From a virus: 21,052 nucleotides of DNA. Location of the stretch: positions 1 through 21,052 of IMG/VR virus record IMGVR_UViG_3300037961_001850. One strand, 5' to 3'. Positions 20,968 through 21,052 of this stretch are shown here, piece after piece (the first letter of the stretch is position 1; each line of letters opens with the position of its first letter). Position numbers and translations under genes: made by a program. Under the pieces are notes generated by a model that was not told where the DNA came from, made no database searches, and saw nothing but the letters and a program-made list of their open reading frames with translations.

Positions 20968-21052
20968 TTGAAATTAAGATATTTTAAATTAAAAGAGTTT
21001 GACTGTCCTACAGAGGAAGGCAGTCATAAAAAAATGAATAAAACTCTATTAG
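20968..21052 (+). CDS. M15-family peptidase endolysin, N-terminal part (partial)
   Basis: The frame runs off the right edge. An in-frame TAA at 20962-20964 rules out an earlier start, and the only plausible start before the conserved motif is TTG at 20968. The visible residues YFKLKEFDCPTEEGSHKKMNKTLL match the N-terminal pattern of phage M15_3 peptidases (F-x-L-x-E-F-D-x-P-x-x-x-G-S-x-x-M-x-x-x-L-L). These are zinc peptidases that cut peptidoglycan cross-bridges to release progeny. The zinc-binding His and Asp residues would lie outside the window. The neighbouring holin-like gene fits a lysis module. Confidence 0.65.
   Translation, partial: MKLRYFKLKEFDCPTEEGSHKKMNKTLL

Noticed and set aside
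1-21052. Integrase, excision or repressor genes indicating a prophage
   Set aside because: No such family was found in the window; absence here does not rule them out elsewhere in the genome.

Overview
The window looks like the structural and packaging half of a tailed double-stranded DNA phage with a long non-contractile tail (siphovirus type) that infects a Bacteroidetes host, most likely a flavobacterium. Evidence for the host: DNA of roughly one-third G+C, heavy use of TTA, AGA and other A/T-ending codons, no Shine-Dalgarno sequences but A/T-rich leaders before genes, one excellent Bacteroidetes-type promoter (TTTG, 19 bases, TAnnTTTG), and many proteins whose motifs match families typical of Bacteroidetes phages. 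I see no integrase, repressor, tRNA or CRISPR array, so nothing here points to lysogeny.

Layout. Bases 1-1230 carry small tightly overlapping genes: the tail of an unknown Cys-containing protein, a tiny lipoprotein-like peptide, a small membrane protein, a DUF3310 protein, a Cys-pair protein and a NinB-type recombination protein. Bases 1274-2723 hold the terminase small and large subunits; the large subunit has no ATG, GTG or TTG before its Walker A motif and probably starts at CTG. Bases 2695-3152 are a two-gene cassette on the opposite strand with its own host-type promoter. Bases 3153-3462 are non-coding, with inverted repeats and possible promoters.

Bases 3463-13359 form the tail block: a tail-assembly chaperone pair apparently joined by a -1 frameshift at a run of nine T, several connector and tail proteins, two large tail or tip proteins, a YadA-like fibre protein and the tape measure protein. 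Bases 13394-15801 are the head block: XkdF-like protease, acidic scaffold and major capsid protein. A hairpin, a probable tail-tube gene and a terminator follow (15816-16487), then three surface or fibre-like proteins, the portal (18015-20039) and a head-tail connector protein (20041-20616). Bases 20618-21052 resume small overlapping genes with a membrane (holin-like) peptide and the start of an M15 peptidase endolysin.

Together these genes cover DNA packaging, procapsid assembly and maturation, tail assembly, adsorption and the start of a lysis module. The order is unusual: most tail genes and the tape measure lie upstream of the capsid genes, and the portal lies downstream of them. The points most worth a second look are the frameshift site, the CTG start, the near-identical leaders before the capsid and tube genes, short G+C-rich patches with atypical codons inside otherwise A/T-rich genes, and the reverse-strand cassette beside a structured non-coding region.
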